In this document: positions 62,077 through 64,000 of the stretch, piece by piece
Numbering within the stretch: position 1 is the first letter of the stretch
Layout of the letters: each line of letters opens with the position of its first letter
Assembly (NCBI RefSeq): GCF_027111335.1
Contig: NZ_CP114288.1
Location: forward strand, 1 to 64,000
DNA: 64,000 bases
From: Flavobacterium aquiphilum
GTDB lineage: Bacteria; Bacteroidota; Bacteroidia; Flavobacteriales; Flavobacteriaceae
Direction of reading: 5' to 3'
The notes under the pieces: model-generated
The model's database searches: none
What the model was told of the DNA's origin: nothing
What the model saw: the letters and a program-made list of their open reading frames with translations, nothing else
Translations under genes and position numbers: made by a program

Positions 62077-62748
62077 ATGACTGAACACGTACTTCATCCT
62101 AGAATAACAGACACAAACGACTGGGTAACCCTCGTTTTTATTTTGTCTTTTGGTATAGTTGCTTTAACCAAATCGGTCTATGAAAACCGCTTTGAAGATT
62201 TCACCAAGTTAATATTTTCAGACAAGTACGTAAGAATATACCGAGACAGTAGTCACTTGATGGGAATGTTTTCCATCTCGTTATTCTTCGTTCAGGTAAT
62301 TTCCTTTTCATTTTTCATTCAAATTTTACTGGCCAATTTTGGTCATGGTTCAAAAACCGATTGGATCCTTTTTATCCAAATATTTACTTTTGTCGTTTAC
62401 TTCATTTTATCGAAATTTTTAGTTGAAAAAATCATTGCGACCACATTCAAAATAGAAGAACTTGTAGAACAATTTAATCTACAGAAGGTTACATACCGTA
62501 CTTATGTCGGTTTAGTATTACTTCCAATTGACATCATTTTATACTATTATGACACCATTCTAAAAAACATTCCGCTTACTATCCTTTATACCATCGTAGT
62601 TCTGAACGTTTTACTTTATATATACTCAATAAAAAACTACAGAAACGAAATTTTCGGTAAGTTGTTTTATTTTATTTTATATCTTTGCACTCTTGAAATA
62701 GCACCCTATTATTTTATGTATTATTGGTTTACAAAAGGTAGCGTTTAG
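62077..62748 (+). CDS. DUF4271 membrane protein
   Basis: The 223-residue protein (MTEHVLHPRITDTNDWVTLV) has about six membrane helices. DUF4271 is a Bacteroidota family often next to hemD. Function unknown. hemD starts 14 bp downstream, and a TAnnTTTG box inside the 3' part of this gene could drive it separately. Confidence 0.85.
   Translation: MTEHVLHPRITDTNDWVTLVFILSFGIVALTKSVYENRFEDFTKLIFSDKYVRIYRDSSHLMGMFSISLFFVQVISFSFFIQILLANFGHGSKTDWILFIQIFTFVVYFILSKFLVEKIIATTFKIEELVEQFNLQKVTYRTYVGLVLLPIDIILYYYDTILKNIPLTILYTIVVLNVLLYIYSIKNYRNEIFGKLFYFILYLCTLEIAPYYFMYYWFTKGSV
62680..62687 (+). promoter_or_regulatory. Internal -7 box for hemD
   Basis: TATCTTTG lies inside the DUF4271 gene, 75 nt before the hemD ATG. 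Confidence 0.45.
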
Positions 62749-62762
62749 AAATTTTTTTTAAT

Positions 62763-63512
62763 ATGAAAGTGAAAACAATTTTGGTGTCACAACCAGAACC
62801 TAAAGTAGAAAATTCTCCATACTTTGAGCTGCAACAAAAGCATAAAGTTAAAATTGATTTCAGACCTTTTATACACGTAGAAGGAGTAAGCGCAAAAGAG
62901 ATTAGACTTCAGAAAATCGATCTTAATAACTACACTGCTATTATATTAACAAGTAAAAATGCTGTGGATCATTTTTTCAGAGTAGCTGATGAAATGCGTT
63001 ATAAAGTTCCTGAAGGATTAAAGTATTTCTGCCAATCTGAAGCCATTGCATTTTACCTGCAAAAATATGTGGTGTACAGAAAACGTAAGATCTATGTTGG
63101 GCCAAAAGACTTTGCCGATTTATCGCCTTTAATCAAAAAATATAAAGACGAAAAGTTTTTATTGCCTGCATCTGACCAATTGAACGCTGATATTCCTGTA
63201 ACGATGAACACCTTGAAAGTGGACTGGACTCCAGCTATTTTTTATAAAACCGTTATGAGTGACCTGTCCGATTTGGCCGATGTTTATTATGATGTATTGG
63301 CTTTCTTTAGCCCTACCGGAATTAAATCATTATACAAAAACTTTCCTGATTTTGAACAAAACAATACTCGCATAGCTGTTTTTGGCAGCACCACTCAAAA
63401 AGAAGCTTTGGATCACGGATTACGCGTGGACATTATGGCTCCAACTCCGGGAACGCCATCTATGACAATGGCTTTGGAAAAATACATTATTGAGGTCAAC
63501 AAAGCAAAATAG
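62763..63512 (+). CDS. hemD: Uroporphyrinogen-III synthase
   Basis: The 249-residue protein has two HemD-like lobes, with LTSKNAVDHFFRVADE in the first half and YDVLAFFSPTGIKSLYKNF plus VFGSTTQKEALDHG in the second. It cyclises hydroxymethylbilane with inversion of ring D in heme and corrin synthesis. HemD is poorly conserved, but these motifs and the DUF4271 neighbour fit. It is closed by a strong terminator. Confidence 0.88.
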   Translation: MKVKTILVSQPEPKVENSPYFELQQKHKVKIDFRPFIHVEGVSAKEIRLQKIDLNNYTAIILTSKNAVDHFFRVADEMRYKVPEGLKYFCQSEAIAFYLQKYVVYRKRKIYVGPKDFADLSPLIKKYKDEKFLLPASDQLNADIPVTMNTLKVDWTPAIFYKTVMSDLSDLADVYYDVLAFFSPTGIKSLYKNFPDFEQNNTRIAVFGSTTQKEALDHGLRVDIMAPTPGTPSMTMALEKYIIEVNKAK

Positions 63513-63534
63513 ACACATACAATATTCCAAATTT

Positions 63535-63587
63535 AAAATTCCAAATCCCAACTTTAATCTGTTGGAATTTGGAATTTTATTTTTTTA
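63535..63587 (+). terminator. Strong terminator after hemD
   Basis: Eighteen-base arms (63535-63552 and 63561-63578) pair with one mismatch around an 8-nt loop, followed by seven T. Confidence 0.85.
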
Positions 63588-63761
63588 CTATTTTGGATGC
63601 AACTCCAAAACCTAAACTTTTATACTTTTAGGCCACGAATGAATTAAACCTTTGGTCAAGAGAATAGTCTAAAATTTTCAACCTTTGACAAGCATCGAAT
63701 AATAAAAGAAAAAAATCCAATAATTGCATATTAACAATAAAAACCAATAAACAACTACTAC

Positions 63762-64000
63762 ATGAAAAAACTCAAACTCGTCCTGCTCATCCTCCCTTTT
63801 TCTATTGTTTTAATGAATTGCAACTCCACCAAAAAAGGAGCAGAATACAAAGCTGTAGAGAAAAAAATAAGCTACAACAATGACATCAAACCAATTATTG
63901 CCAACAGTTGCACTCCCTGCCATATGCCACCTCAGGGAAGAAAAGAACCTTTTGAAAACTACGCTCAAGTAAAAGAACATATCGCCTCGATAATCGAACG
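63762..64000 (+). CDS. Cytochrome c-like lipoprotein, truncated by window end
   Basis: From ATG 63762 the frame is open to the window end (79 full codons). It has a lipoprotein signal with lipobox LMNC (Cys20), then IKPIIANSCTPCHMPPQ with a CxxCH heme-binding motif (50-54). It looks like a small periplasmic c-type cytochrome tethered to a membrane. The rest of the gene lies outside. Confidence 0.75.
   Translation, partial: MKKLKLVLLILPFSIVLMNCNSTKKGAEYKAVEKKISYNNDIKPIIANSCTPCHMPPQGRKEPFENYAQVKEHIASIIE

Overview
The window looks like a piece of chromosome from a Bacteroidota bacterium, most likely Flavobacterium or a close relative. The DNA is AT-rich. Gene starts are repeatedly preceded by the Bacteroidota -7 promoter motif TAnnTTTG. 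There is a type IX secretion (T9SS) tail domain and a SusC-like TonB receptor. Several families are typical of Flavobacteriia (DUF3078, DUF4271, DUF4296, DUF3109), as are the short palindromic intergenic repeats. The genus is inferred from these family signatures, not from a database search. No rRNA, tRNA, CRISPR array or intact insertion sequence was seen.

Layout. 0-2.9 kb is accessory-like: a minus-strand operon of a WYL regulator, a DnaQ-like exonuclease broken by a TGA, and a DUF262 (GmrSD-type) protein running off the left edge, followed by an intact RelE/ParE toxin-antitoxin pair. 2.9-11.3 kb holds the pbpC / alpha-2-macroglobulin pair. 11.6-13.3 kb has tadA, a toxin-antitoxin pair whose toxin is decayed, and a small anchored protein with an amber codon. 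13.5-34.7 kb is mostly housekeeping: dxs, dgt, an Lrp regulator divergent from metE, nrdA/nrdB, MarC, an S41 protease, a dCMP deaminase, HupE, fbp and aspartate kinase. 35-42 kb carries envelope proteins, including a 1143-residue secreted protein and a lysine-rich repeat protein.

42.3-55.5 kb is a phosphate-starvation region. On the minus strand, phoB and phoR are followed by a Pho-box-like array of five 11-bp direct repeats and then an OprP-like porin, pstS, pstC, pstA, pstB and phoU. Divergent from phoB lie a TonB-dependent receptor, a beta-helix lipoprotein and a tiny protein that is only a signal peptide plus a T9SS tail. This divergent unit is the best candidate for a less-described system, plausibly an outer-membrane route for a phosphorus source; that role is inference from position.

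55.7-64 kb holds an orphan LuxE-like acyl-protein synthetase, tyrS bordered by 8-bp tandem repeats, an epimerase, DUF4296, dihydroorotase, a DPM1-like glycosyltransferase, DUF4271, hemD and the start of a cytochrome c-like lipoprotein.

Themes: small accessory genes show three in-frame stops and one frameshift; at least six kinds of intergenic inverted repeat are present; and several TAnnTTTG boxes end only 4-8 nt before the ATG, suggesting leaderless or near-leaderless mRNAs.
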